From positions 1 through 5,214 of the forward strand of contig JANMSE010000683.1 of the NCBI GenBank assembly GCA_031389045.1: a stretch of DNA of 5,214 bases. The letters are read 5' to 3'. Source of the DNA: JABFSC01 sp031389045. GTDB lineage: Bacteria > Desulfobacterota > Binatia > Bin18. Both the position numbers and the translations under genes were made by a program. The notes under the pieces are model-generated. The model did not search any database. It had not been told where the DNA came from and worked only from the letters and a program-made list of their open reading frames with translations. Positions 1-5,214 of the stretch are shown piece by piece (the stretch's first letter is position 1; the number at the start of each line of letters is the position of its first letter).

Positions 1-378
1 GTCCGCTATCGCAAGATGGACAAGATCACCCAAGAGATTCCTCCGACGAAGATCGACGGACCAGAGAAAGGCAAACTGTTGGTGATCGGCTGGGGGAGCA
101 CCTACGGGTCGATTACCTCAGCGGTGAAAGAGTTCCAAGCGCAGGGCAAATCGGTGTCGCATGTGCATCTGCGTTTTCTCAATCCGCTGCCGGCGGACCT
201 GGGCGAGATCATTGGCCGGTTCGAGAAAGTCCTGGTGCCGGAGATGAACATGGGCCAGTTGCTGCGCGTGCTGCGCGCGGACTATCTGGTCGATGCGGTT
301 GGCCTCAACAAAATTCAAGGACGGCCTTTCAAGGTGTCCGAAATTTCCGCCAAAATCGCGCGGATGCTAGAGGAGTAA
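1..378 (+). CDS. korA: 2-oxoglutarate:ferredoxin oxidoreductase alpha subunit, C-terminal part (5' end outside window)
   Basis: Subunit of the cytosolic enzyme that oxidatively decarboxylates a 2-oxoacid with CoA and reduces ferredoxin. The frame is open from base 1 (reading V-R-Y-R-K before the first Met at 16), so 125 C-terminal residues are visible and the Met at 16 is internal, not a start. Family features seen: a GWGSTYG turn, SVSHVHLRFLNPLP, the KVLVPEMNMGQL block, and an RADYLVDA...NKIQGRPF ending. These are typical of the C-terminal domains of KorA-type alpha subunits, many of which carry a fused gamma domain at the N-terminus; that part cannot be seen here. The stop is 3 bases before korB, so the two are cotranscribed and probably translationally coupled. 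Substrate assignment (2-oxoglutarate rather than pyruvate or another 2-oxoacid) rests on overall resemblance and is less certain than the enzyme class. Confidence 0.92.
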   Translation, partial: VRYRKMDKITQEIPPTKIDGPEKGKLLVIGWGSTYGSITSAVKEFQAQGKSVSHVHLRFLNPLPADLGEIIGRFEKVLVPEMNMGQLLRVLRADYLVDAVGLNKIQGRPFKVSEISAKIARMLEE

Positions 379-381
379 ACG

Positions 382-1404
382 ATGAGCACAGCAACAGTAG
401 CAGCGACGGCAAAACTGACTCGCAAGGATTTCGCAACCGACCAAGATGTGCGGTGGTGTCCCGGGTGCGGCGATTATTCGATCCTCGCCCAGGTGCAAAA
501 GATCATGCCCGAACTTAACGTCCCGCGCGAACAGATCGTCTTCATTTCGGGGATCGGTTGCTCCAGCCGTTTTCCCTATTACATGAATACGTATGGATTT
601 CACACGATTCATGGGCGCGCCCCGGCGATCGCGACCGGACTGAAAGTGTCCCGCCCCGACCTCATGGTGTGGGTGGTCACGGGTGATGGGGATGGTCTCA
701 GTATTGGTGGCAACCATTTGATGCACGCCCTGCGACGGAACGTCGATCTCAAAATCCTCCTTTTCAACAATAAGATTTATGGATTGACGAAGGGGCAGTA
801 CTCACCGACTTCGGAAATCGGCAAGGTCACGAAATCAACCCCAGCGGGCTCGATCGACTATCCGCTGAGCCCCACGCTGTTCGCGATGGGCGCGGAGGCG
901 TCGTTTGTCGCACGCACGGTGGATGTTGAAGTGAAGCATCAGCAAGACATACTCAGTCGCGCTGCTCGCCACAAAGGTGCGGCATTTGTCGAAATCCTCC
1001 AGAATTGCAACGTCTTCAATGATGGCGCGTTTGAGTCGCTGACCGACAAGGGGACGAAGTCCGATGCCCAACTGGTGTTGGAGCATGGCAAGCCGATGGT
1101 CTTTGGCAAAAACAAAGACCGGGGCATTCGCCTCAAGGGGCTCACGTTGGAAGTGGTGACGCTCGGCAACGGCATTGGCACGTCGGACCTCTTGGTTCAT
1201 GACGAAACTGACCCGGTGTTGGGATTCCTGTTGAGTCGGCTTACGCCGCCGGCATTTCCCACGCCGCTCGGAGTATTCCGCGTGTCGGAACGGCCGAGTT
1301 TTGACTCAATGATGAATCAGCAAATTACCGATGCCAAAGCGAAGCTCGGAGACGGGGACTTGGACAAGATTCTCCGTCAGGGCGAGCTGTGGACCGTCAG
1401 TTAA
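382..1404 (+). CDS. korB: 2-oxoglutarate:ferredoxin oxidoreductase beta subunit (thiamine-diphosphate binding)
   Basis: Catalytic partner of KorA; binds thiamine diphosphate and a [4Fe-4S] cluster that relays electrons to ferredoxin. It is 340 residues, the normal size for this subunit. Seen: WCPGCGDYSIL with Cys26 and Cys29, GIGCSSR with Cys60, and QNCN with Cys209, matching the four cluster ligands of the family. GDGDGLSIGGNH starts at residue 101 and, with FNNKIYGLTKGQ (Asn129-Asn130), forms the ThDP/Mg motif (GDG...NN). The FHTIHGRAPAIATG block around residues 73-86 is also conserved. The start is fixed by an AGGAG ribosome site at 371-375 that overlaps the end of korA, 6 bases before the ATG. 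The residues after about 285 are a C-terminal extension common in this group. It follows korA by 3 bases and precedes a small gene by 22 bases. In reverse, the enzyme could fix CO2 (reductive TCA cycle), but nothing in the window decides the direction. Confidence 0.95.
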   Translation: MSTATVAATAKLTRKDFATDQDVRWCPGCGDYSILAQVQKIMPELNVPREQIVFISGIGCSSRFPYYMNTYGFHTIHGRAPAIATGLKVSRPDLMVWVVTGDGDGLSIGGNHLMHALRRNVDLKILLFNNKIYGLTKGQYSPTSEIGKVTKSTPAGSIDYPLSPTLFAMGAEASFVARTVDVEVKHQQDILSRAARHKGAAFVEILQNCNVFNDGAFESLTDKGTKSDAQLVLEHGKPMVFGKNKDRGIRLKGLTLEVVTLGNGIGTSDLLVHDETDPVLGFLLSRLTPPAFPTPLGVFRVSERPSFDSMMNQQITDAKAKLGDGDLDKILRQGELWTVS

Positions 1405-1426
1405 TCTGGGAAGGAACAGGACCGAA

Positions 1427-1651
1427 ATGGCCGAAAGAACACCACTAGAAGAAAGAGTCGAATTGAAAAAACGGATTCACGCGCTCAAAGCGCGGCGCGA
1501 CGCCGCGATCGCGCAGAAAGCCTCGAAAGAGACCGCGAGTCTCCGGCGAGGTCTCCGCGCCTTGAAAAAGCGCATCCGCATTGTCGCTCCCGCCGCGAAA
1601 GCAGCGGCTGCGGAGGCAGCGGCAGCCGCGAAAGCAGCGGCGACGACGTGA
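1427..1651 (+). CDS. small basic alanine/lysine-rich protein of unknown function
   Basis: A 74-residue protein I do not recognise. The frame can be extended upstream to an ATG at 1331, but that start lies inside korB. The ATG at 1427 is chosen because it has AGGA at 1418-1421 (and AAGGA at 1411-1415) in front and the protein from there begins MAERTPLEERVELKKR, a plausible helical start. Residues 5-52 are rich in Lys, Arg and Glu, with LEERVELKKRIHALKARRD suggesting an amphipathic or coiled-coil helix. Residues 53-74 are almost only Ala with a few Lys, resembling a histone H1-like tail. There is no signal peptide, membrane segment or Cys. It lies 22 bases after korB and before the terminator, so it is probably the last gene of the kor operon. 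A nucleic-acid-binding or accessory role is inference from charge only. A 16 bp in-frame direct repeat in the tail suggests its length may vary. Confidence 0.72.
   Translation: MAERTPLEERVELKKRIHALKARRDAAIAQKASKETASLRRGLRALKKRIRIVAPAAKAAAAEAAAAAKAAATT
1592..1640 (+). repeat. 16 bp in-frame direct repeat in the alanine-rich tail
   Basis: GCCGCGAAAGCAGCGG occurs at 1592-1607 and again, identically, at 1625-1640. The offset is 33 bp (11 codons), both copies in frame and coding for A-A-K-A-A. This looks like an internal duplication of the low-complexity tail of the small protein. Confidence 0.8.
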
Positions 1652-1656
1652 GAAAG

Positions 1657-1677
1657 TAGTCAGTAGTCAGTAGTCAG
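1657..1677 (+). repeat. heptamer TAGTCAG in three perfect tandem copies
   Basis: TAGTCAG occurs at 1657-1663, 1664-1670 and 1671-1677 without mismatch, directly after the small gene's stop and 8 bases upstream of the terminator stem. No gene covers it. It resembles the short tandem heptanucleotide repeats found between genes in some bacteria; function unknown. Confidence 0.9.
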
Positions 1678-1684
1678 CATGAGG

Positions 1685-1728
1685 AAAAGCCATTCAGTCC
1701 GGACTCCAGACTGAGTGGCTTTTTCTTG
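1685..1728 (+). terminator. rho-independent terminator of the kor operon
   Basis: A 15 bp stem pairs 1685-1699 (AAAAGCCATTCAGTC) with 1709-1723 (GACTGAGTGGCTTTT); the only imperfection is a G-U pair at 1693/1715. The loop is 9 bases (1700-1708) and the right arm runs into a T-rich tail at 1720-1727. It is well placed to end the korA-korB-small gene transcript. The A-run of the left arm is read as a T-run on the other strand, so it may also work in reverse, although no minus-strand gene ends here. Confidence 0.9.
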
Positions 1729-1729
1729 T

Positions 1730-1779
1730 CTTGACTCCGAACTGCCTTGGACTCCGAACCGTCTTCGACTCCGAACTGA
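1730..1779 (+). repeat. three imperfect 16-17 bp tandem direct repeats upstream of pepA
   Basis: Units at 1730-1745, 1746-1762 and 1763-1779 each begin CTT and contain the core GACTCCGAACTG (1733-1744 and 1767-1778; GACTCCGAACCG at 1750-1761). A weaker relative, GGACTCCAGACTG, begins at 1701 in the terminator loop. The array ends 18 bases before the pepA ATG. It could be an operator-like array in the pepA leader or simply intergenic repeat expansion; the sequence does not decide. Confidence 0.8.
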
Positions 1780-1797
1780 AAGACTGAGAGACCTCCC

Positions 1798-3279
1798 ATG
1801 AACCTTCGCATCCAACCACAAGCGCTGACGAAAGTCACGAGCGATGTCCTCGTCGTTCCGCTGCTGCAAGGAGAGCAACAAAGCGAGAGAGTCAAAGCTC
1901 TTGATACTCCCTTGAACGGGGCTCTTCAGCAACAGATCAAACACAGTGGGTTTACCGCCAAAGAAGCGGAAACCCTCGTATTCTCGACTCACGGACACCT
2001 GCCGAGTCGAACGCTCCTGTTGATTGGGATGGGGAAATCCGAGAATCTCGAGTCCGACACCTGGCGGCGTTGCGCGGCTCGAGTACATCGTGAGGCGAAA
2101 GGGCAGGGGGCCAAACACCTCGCCTGGTATTTCGCCAAAGACCACCAGTCTGAAGAGTCACTCGTGGCGGTGGTCGAAGGAACCTGCCTTGCTGGGTATT
2201 CCTTCGAGAAATACAAATCGGAAAAAAACGGCAAACCGGTGGTGGAAACGTTGACGCTGACCGGAGCGGAGCTGCGCGCGACCCCGACGCTGACGAAAGC
2301 GCTCGACCTGGCACAGCAGGTTATTTCCGGGGTATTCCTGGCGCGGGACCTGATCAACGAGCCAGCTTCCGTCTCAACCCCAACCTACCTCGCGGACCAG
2401 GCCACGAAAATTCTACGAAGCAATGGCATCAAGGGCGAGATTTGGGGACCCGCGAAAATCAAAGCCGCGAAACTGGCCGGACTGCTGGCAGTGGCGCGTG
2501 GTGGGATCGAAGAGCCCCGCTTCATCAAATTGGTGTACACCCCGACTGGTAAACCCAAGAAGAAAATCGCGTTGGTGGGCAAAGGCATCACGTTTGACTC
2601 TGGTGGACTCTCGCTCAAGCCACCCAAGTCGATGGAAACGATGAAATACGACATGTCGGGCGGAGCCGCCGTGCTGGGCGTGATGAGCGTGATCTCCCAG
2701 CTCAAACCACAGGTGCAAGTGACCGGGTACGTGCCAACGACGGAAAACATGCCGAGCGGGACCGCGCAAAAGCCCGGTGACATTATCCACTACAAGAACG
2801 GCAAAACCGTCGAAGTGTTGAACACCGACGCCGAAGGTCGCCTGATTTTGGCTGACGCGTTGATTCAGGCGGTCAGTGATAAACCAGATGTGATTATCGA
2901 CTTGGCCACGCTCACAGGTGCGTGCGTGGTCGCGCTGGGTTCACAGATCGCCGGGGTGTTCAGCAATAATCAAGAATTGAGCGAGACGCTGATTCGTTGC
3001 GCCAAAGAGGCGGGGGAACGTCTCTGGCCGCTGCCATTGGTGAAAGAATACAAGGACGACATCAAGAGCACGGTCGCTGACATTAAAAACACGGGCGGTG
3101 GCAACGCCGGAGCCATCGCCGCCGCGTTGTTCCTACAAGAGTTTGTCGGCGACGTGCCGTGGGCGCATCTCGATATTGCTGGGCCCGCTTTCTCGGATAA
3201 AGAGTCCTCCTACATCGCCAAAGGTGGGACGGGATTTGGCGTGCGCACCTTGGCGCGGTACATTATGAGCCTTTCGTAG
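1798..3279 (+). CDS. pepA: leucyl aminopeptidase (cytosol aminopeptidase, M17 family)
   Basis: Cytosolic, hexameric two-metal aminopeptidase that removes N-terminal residues, preferably Leu, from peptides; used in peptide turnover. At 493 residues it is close to the roughly 500 of the E. coli enzyme. Residues 1 to about 160 are the variable N-terminal domain, and about 165-493 the catalytic domain. Metal ligands are seen at Lys262 and Asp267 (in VGKGITFDSGGLSLKP), Asp285 (in MKYDMSGGAA), and Asp344 and Glu346 in the NTDAEGRL signature. Catalytic Lys274 and Arg348 are also present, so the enzyme should be active. Further family blocks are DLATLTGACVVALG and DIKNTGGGNAGAIAAALFL. The ATG at 1798 has only a weak purine-rich ribosome site, GAGAGA at 1786-1791. 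Transcription must be separate from the kor operon because a terminator lies between, but I see no convincing sigma-70 promoter. In E. coli PepA also binds DNA; nothing here tests that. Confidence 0.97.
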   Translation: MNLRIQPQALTKVTSDVLVVPLLQGEQQSERVKALDTPLNGALQQQIKHSGFTAKEAETLVFSTHGHLPSRTLLLIGMGKSENLESDTWRRCAARVHREAKGQGAKHLAWYFAKDHQSEESLVAVVEGTCLAGYSFEKYKSEKNGKPVVETLTLTGAELRATPTLTKALDLAQQVISGVFLARDLINEPASVSTPTYLADQATKILRSNGIKGEIWGPAKIKAAKLAGLLAVARGGIEEPRFIKLVYTPTGKPKKKIALVGKGITFDSGGLSLKPPKSMETMKYDMSGGAAVLGVMSVISQLKPQVQVTGYVPTTENMPSGTAQKPGDIIHYKNGKTVEVLNTDAEGRLILADALIQAVSDKPDVIIDLATLTGACVVALGSQIAGVFSNNQELSETLIRCAKEAGERLWPLPLVKEYKDDIKSTVADIKNTGGGNAGAIAAALFLQEFVGDVPWAHLDIAGPAFSDKESSYIAKGGTGFGVRTLARYIMSLS

Positions 3280-3290
3280 GCTTGGCAAAG

Positions 3291-3310
3291 TTCCGAGTTC
3301 CGAGTTCCGA
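3291..3310 (+). repeat. heptamer TTCCGAG in nearly three tandem copies
   Basis: TTCCGAG occurs at 3291-3297 and 3298-3304, followed by TTCCGA at 3305-3310. It starts 12 bases after the pepA stop and lies just before a GC-rich hairpin repeat. The unit length equals that of the TAGTCAG triplet on the other side of pepA, but the sequence differs. Confidence 0.88.
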
Positions 3311-3314
3311 AATT

Positions 3315-3353
3315 CCCTCTCCCGGCTGGGAGAGGGCTAGGGTGAGGGGGATC
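3315..3353 (+). repeat. GC-rich interspersed repeat, copy 1, with perfect hairpin
   Basis: CCCTCTCCC (3315-3323) and GGGAGAGGG (3328-3336) form a perfect 9 bp stem with a 4-base GGCT loop, followed by CTAGGGTGAGGGGGATC (3337-3353). Bases 3321-3353 recur 109 bp downstream with two mismatches. There is no T-run after the stem on either strand, so it is not a standard rho-independent terminator, though the hairpin could protect or attenuate the pepA transcript. The pattern (on the other strand CCCTCACCCT..CCCTCTCCC) is of the kind dispersed between genes in many bacterial genomes. Confidence 0.85.
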
Positions 3354-3429
3354 AAGTGACCTTTCCTTATTTTGTCCTGGACCTCTCAATCCGTCGGCGA
3401 TCATGTTCCGGCTTAACTTCATGCCATTG

Positions 3430-3462
3430 CCCGGCTGGGAGAGGGTCAGGGTGAGGGGGATC
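3430..3462 (+). repeat. GC-rich interspersed repeat, copy 2, left arm lost
   Basis: Bases 3430-3462 match 3321-3353 at 31 of 33 positions, in the same orientation; the two differences are the swapped pair TC for CT at 3446-3447. The left hairpin arm CCCTCT is replaced by unrelated sequence, so only CCC/GGG can pair. The 76 bases between the copies (3354-3429) hold no gene or signal I can support. Confidence 0.85.
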
Positions 3463-3518
3463 GCCGTGTGCTCACCGATTTTGGTTGTCAAAGTTCATAA
3501 GCCTAAAGACCGAAGGCC

Positions 3519-4232
3519 ATGCCCACCAATCCGCTGCTCCATCTCCAACAGCAAGTCACGCATTGTTCCGCATGCCCGCGCCTCGTGGCGCACCGCGAAC
3601 GCACCGCCGCGGAGAAGGTGAAGCGCTATCGCGAGTGGGACTACTGGGGCAAGCCAGTGCCGAGTTTCGGCGACCCCAAGGCGCGCTTGTTTATTGTTGG
3701 CCTCGCGCCCGCGGCGCATGGTGGCAATCGCACCGGACGCATCTTTACCGGCGACCGCAGTGGCGACTGGCTCTATGGCGCGCTGCACCAGGCGGGATTC
3801 GCCAACCAGCCGACTTCCGTCCATCGTGACGATGGTCTGACGCTTCAGGATTGTTACATCACGGCGGCGGTGCACTGCGCTCCACCAGACAACAAGCCGC
3901 TGCCAGAAGAGTTCACCGCCTGCCGTCCCTACTTGTTGCAAGAACTCACCCTGCTCAAACAGGTCCGCGTCGTGATTGCGTTAGGGCAGATCGCGTTTCA
4001 CGCATATCTGACCGCGCGTCGCGCGTTGTCGTTATCAGTGCCATCCCCAGTCCCCCGTTTCGGACACGGTGCGACTTCGCTGTTGTCCGATGGCGTGACC
4101 CTCATTGGTTCCTACCATCCCAGCCAACAGAACACGTTCACGGGAAGACTAACTCGTGAGATGTTTCAGGCGGTGTTTGACCAGGCGCGGGTGCTCATTG
4201 AGCGCCAGCGTTCGCCAGACCGGAAAGTCTAA
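3519..4232 (+). CDS. udgB: uracil-DNA glycosylase, family 5 (UDGb type, iron-sulfur)
   Basis: DNA repair enzyme that removes uracil, and in this family also other deaminated bases, to start base excision repair. It is 237 residues, normal for the family. The first motif is GLAPAAHGGNRTG at residues 61-73 followed by RIFTGDRSGDWL; the Ala-rich GLAPA version lacks the polar residue of families 1 and 4 and is characteristic of family 5. The Asp in TGDRSG (Asp79) is the probable catalytic acid by analogy. The second motif is SYHPSQQNTFTGRLT at residues 198-212, with His200. Four Cys fit the [4Fe-4S] cluster: Cys16 and Cys19 (CSACPRL), Cys120 (HCAPPDNKP) and Cys135. The ATG at 3519 has GAAGG at 3512-3516, closer than usual (2 bases), but the N-terminus LLHLQQQVTHCSACPRLVAHRE fits the family, so the start is sound. 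It lies 239 bases after pepA and is convergent with the integrase, stops 3 bases apart. Confidence 0.93.
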   Translation: MPTNPLLHLQQQVTHCSACPRLVAHRERTAAEKVKRYREWDYWGKPVPSFGDPKARLFIVGLAPAAHGGNRTGRIFTGDRSGDWLYGALHQAGFANQPTSVHRDDGLTLQDCYITAAVHCAPPDNKPLPEEFTACRPYLLQELTLLKQVRVVIALGQIAFHAYLTARRALSLSVPSPVPRFGHGATSLLSDGVTLIGSYHPSQQNTFTGRLTREMFQAVFDQARVLIERQRSPDRKV

Positions 4233-4235
4233 AGA

Positions 4236-5214
4236 TCACACGCCGAGATCGTCCAAGGGACTGGGAACACCCTGGCCACCCTGCTGCAGGACGTGCGTGT
4301 AGATCATCGTGGTGGCAACATCGGTGTGCCCGAGCAACTGCTGAATGGTGCGGATATCGGTACCGCGTTGCAGCAGGTGGGTCGCGAAGGAATGACGAAA
4401 CGTATGGGCGCTAATTTGTTTCGTCAGCTCGGCGCGGCGCACCGCCACCTTGATCGCCTTATTGATAACGCTGGGGTCCACATGCTGGCGACGAATGACG
4501 CCACCACGCGGGTCAACGGAGAGCTGCCGGGCAGGGAAGACATACTGCCACCCCCATTCCGTAGCCGCCTTGGGGTATTTGCGCTCCAGCGCATGCGGGA
4601 GGTACACGGCGCCATGCTCCTGTGCCAAGTCCTGCTGATGGAGCGTTTTGACCCCAGCCAGATGATTCTGGAGTAACGGTGTCAGGGTGGCAGGAAAAGT
4701 CGTAAACCGATCCTTGTCGCCTTTGCCCGCCCGGACAGTCAGTTGCTTCATCTGGTAGTCGAGGTCCTTGACCCTGAGCCGAACCGCCTCCATGACGCGG
4801 AGCCCGCTCCCGTAGAGGAGCTTGGCTACCAGTTGAGCTGTGCCGTCCATGAGCGAGAGTACGGCCACAACTTCTTCGCGGGTCATCACCACGGGAACAG
4901 TGATCTTTCTGTGGGCGCGCACGGCGTCGATATTGCCCTGCAACGTATGGTTGAGGACACGCTTGTAGAGGAACACGAGGGCATTCATCGCCTGATTCTG
5001 AGTCGAAGCCGCGACGTTGCCACGGACGGCCAAGTCCGTCAGGAACGCTTCAATCTTCGGTTCGGCGGGCAAGAGGTCCGCACGCGACCGCATGCCGTGA
5101 AACCGGACGAACCGGACGACCCACTCCACATAAGAGCGCTCGGTGTGAATGGAATAGTGCTGGAGACGGAGCACGTGACGGACTTCATCAAGCAGTTTTG
5201 GTTGTTGACTTCCT
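4236..5214 (-). CDS. intI: integron integrase (IntI-type tyrosine recombinase), start outside window
   Basis: Site-specific tyrosine recombinase of the integron class, which captures and shuffles gene cassettes between attI and attC sites. Reading from the right edge, 325 residues are visible. A GTG at 5174 would give 312 residues, but the frame is open to base 5214 and the upstream codons read S-Q-Q-P-K-L-L-D-E-V-R-H, matching the N-terminal helix of IntI proteins, so the true start lies beyond the window. Numbering from the GTG, the SAM-like core-binding domain spans about 1-85. Catalytic residues are Arg126 (GSGLRVMEA), Lys151 (AGKGDKDR), His257 and Arg260 (HTFRHSFATHLL), His283 (LLGHTDV) and Tyr292 (MIYTHV). 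The integron-specific insert is present at about residues 188-232 (LPHALERKYPKAATEWGWQ ... DPRGGVIRRQH), separating it from XerC/XerD. The C-terminus GGQGVPSPLDDL is also typical. No frameshift or lost catalytic residue is seen. Confidence 0.93.
   Translation of the reverse strand, partial: GSQQPKLLDEVRHVLRLQHYSIHTERSYVEWVVRFVRFHGMRSRADLLPAEPKIEAFLTDLAVRGNVAASTQNQAMNALVFLYKRVLNHTLQGNIDAVRAHRKITVPVVMTREEVVAVLSLMDGTAQLVAKLLYGSGLRVMEAVRLRVKDLDYQMKQLTVRAGKGDKDRFTTFPATLTPLLQNHLAGVKTLHQQDLAQEHGAVYLPHALERKYPKAATEWGWQYVFPARQLSVDPRGGVIRRQHVDPSVINKAIKVAVRRAELTKQISAHTFRHSFATHLLQRGTDIRTIQQLLGHTDVATTMIYTHVLQQGGQGVPSPLDDLGV

Noticed and set aside
1331..1426. N-terminal extension of the small protein to an ATG at 1331
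   Set aside because: It overlaps the korB coding sequence in another frame, and the ATG at 1427 has a better-placed ribosome site.
1657..1779. CRISPR array
   Set aside because: The repeats are 7 and 16-17 bp without unique spacers, and there are no cas genes.
1731..1797. Possible sigma-70 promoter for pepA starting with TTGACT at 1731
   Set aside because: No acceptable -10 hexamer lies 16-18 bases downstream; the TTGACT is part of the direct-repeat unit.
3315..3353. Rho-independent terminator for pepA
   Set aside because: The hairpin is followed by GC-rich sequence without a T-run on either strand.
3210..3491. Minus-strand open frame in the pepA-udgB gap
   Set aside because: Its translation (PSPLPAGRG, TLTLSQPG) is the read-through of the GC-rich repeats and the heptamers; it overlaps the pepA end and has no family resemblance.
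3519..4232. udgB as an integron gene cassette
   Set aside because: There is no room for an attC site between udgB and intI, none is seen at the other end, and udgB is convergent with intI on its 3' side.
4293..4676. Plus-strand open frame opposite the integrase
   Set aside because: It is a shadow frame of the intact integrase, whose catalytic motifs are all present on the minus strand.
1798..5214. Functional pairing of PepA with the tyrosine recombinase, as PepA assists Xer recombination at cer sites
   Set aside because: The recombinase is of the integron class, udgB separates the two, and no cer-like site is recognisable; proximity alone does not support it.

Overview
The window is ordinary bacterial chromosome of moderately high GC, with tightly packed genes and short repeat-bearing gaps. 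It holds the end of a 2-oxoacid:ferredoxin oxidoreductase operon, a leucyl aminopeptidase, a family 5 uracil-DNA glycosylase and, at the right edge, an integron integrase on the opposite strand. The ferredoxin-dependent Kor enzyme, the iron-sulfur glycosylase and the short intergenic repeats suggest an uncultured environmental bacterium. I cannot place it in a phylum from the sequence alone.

Layout. Bases 1-378 are the 3' part of korA (start lies left of the window). It is followed after 3 bases by complete korB (382-1404) and, 22 bases later, by a small basic, alanine-rich protein of unknown function (1427-1651). A strong rho-independent terminator at 1685-1728 closes this operon. Bases 1652-1797 also carry a triplicated heptamer and three imperfect 16-17 bp direct repeats that lead up to pepA (1798-3279). 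The 239-base gap after pepA holds another near-triplicate heptamer and two copies of a 33 bp GC-rich repeat, one of them with a perfect hairpin. The udgB gene (3519-4232) comes next. Its stop codon lies 3 bases from the stop codon of a convergent integron-type tyrosine recombinase (4236 to the window edge, minus strand).

How the genes fit together. KorA and KorB form one enzyme that decarboxylates 2-oxoglutarate (or a related 2-oxoacid) and passes electrons to ferredoxin. PepA is a cytosolic peptide-recycling enzyme and UdgB a base-excision repair enzyme; neither shows a functional link to its neighbours. The integrase is the only sign of mobility. Its reading frame stays open to base 5214 and its N-terminal family sequence continues past the GTG at 5174, so its true start lies outside the window. 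In the usual integron layout the attI site and any gene cassettes would lie just beyond the right edge. No cassette, attC site, CRISPR array, tRNA or rRNA is visible. I see no clearly new multi-gene system; the most interesting lead is the unseen sequence to the right of the integrase.
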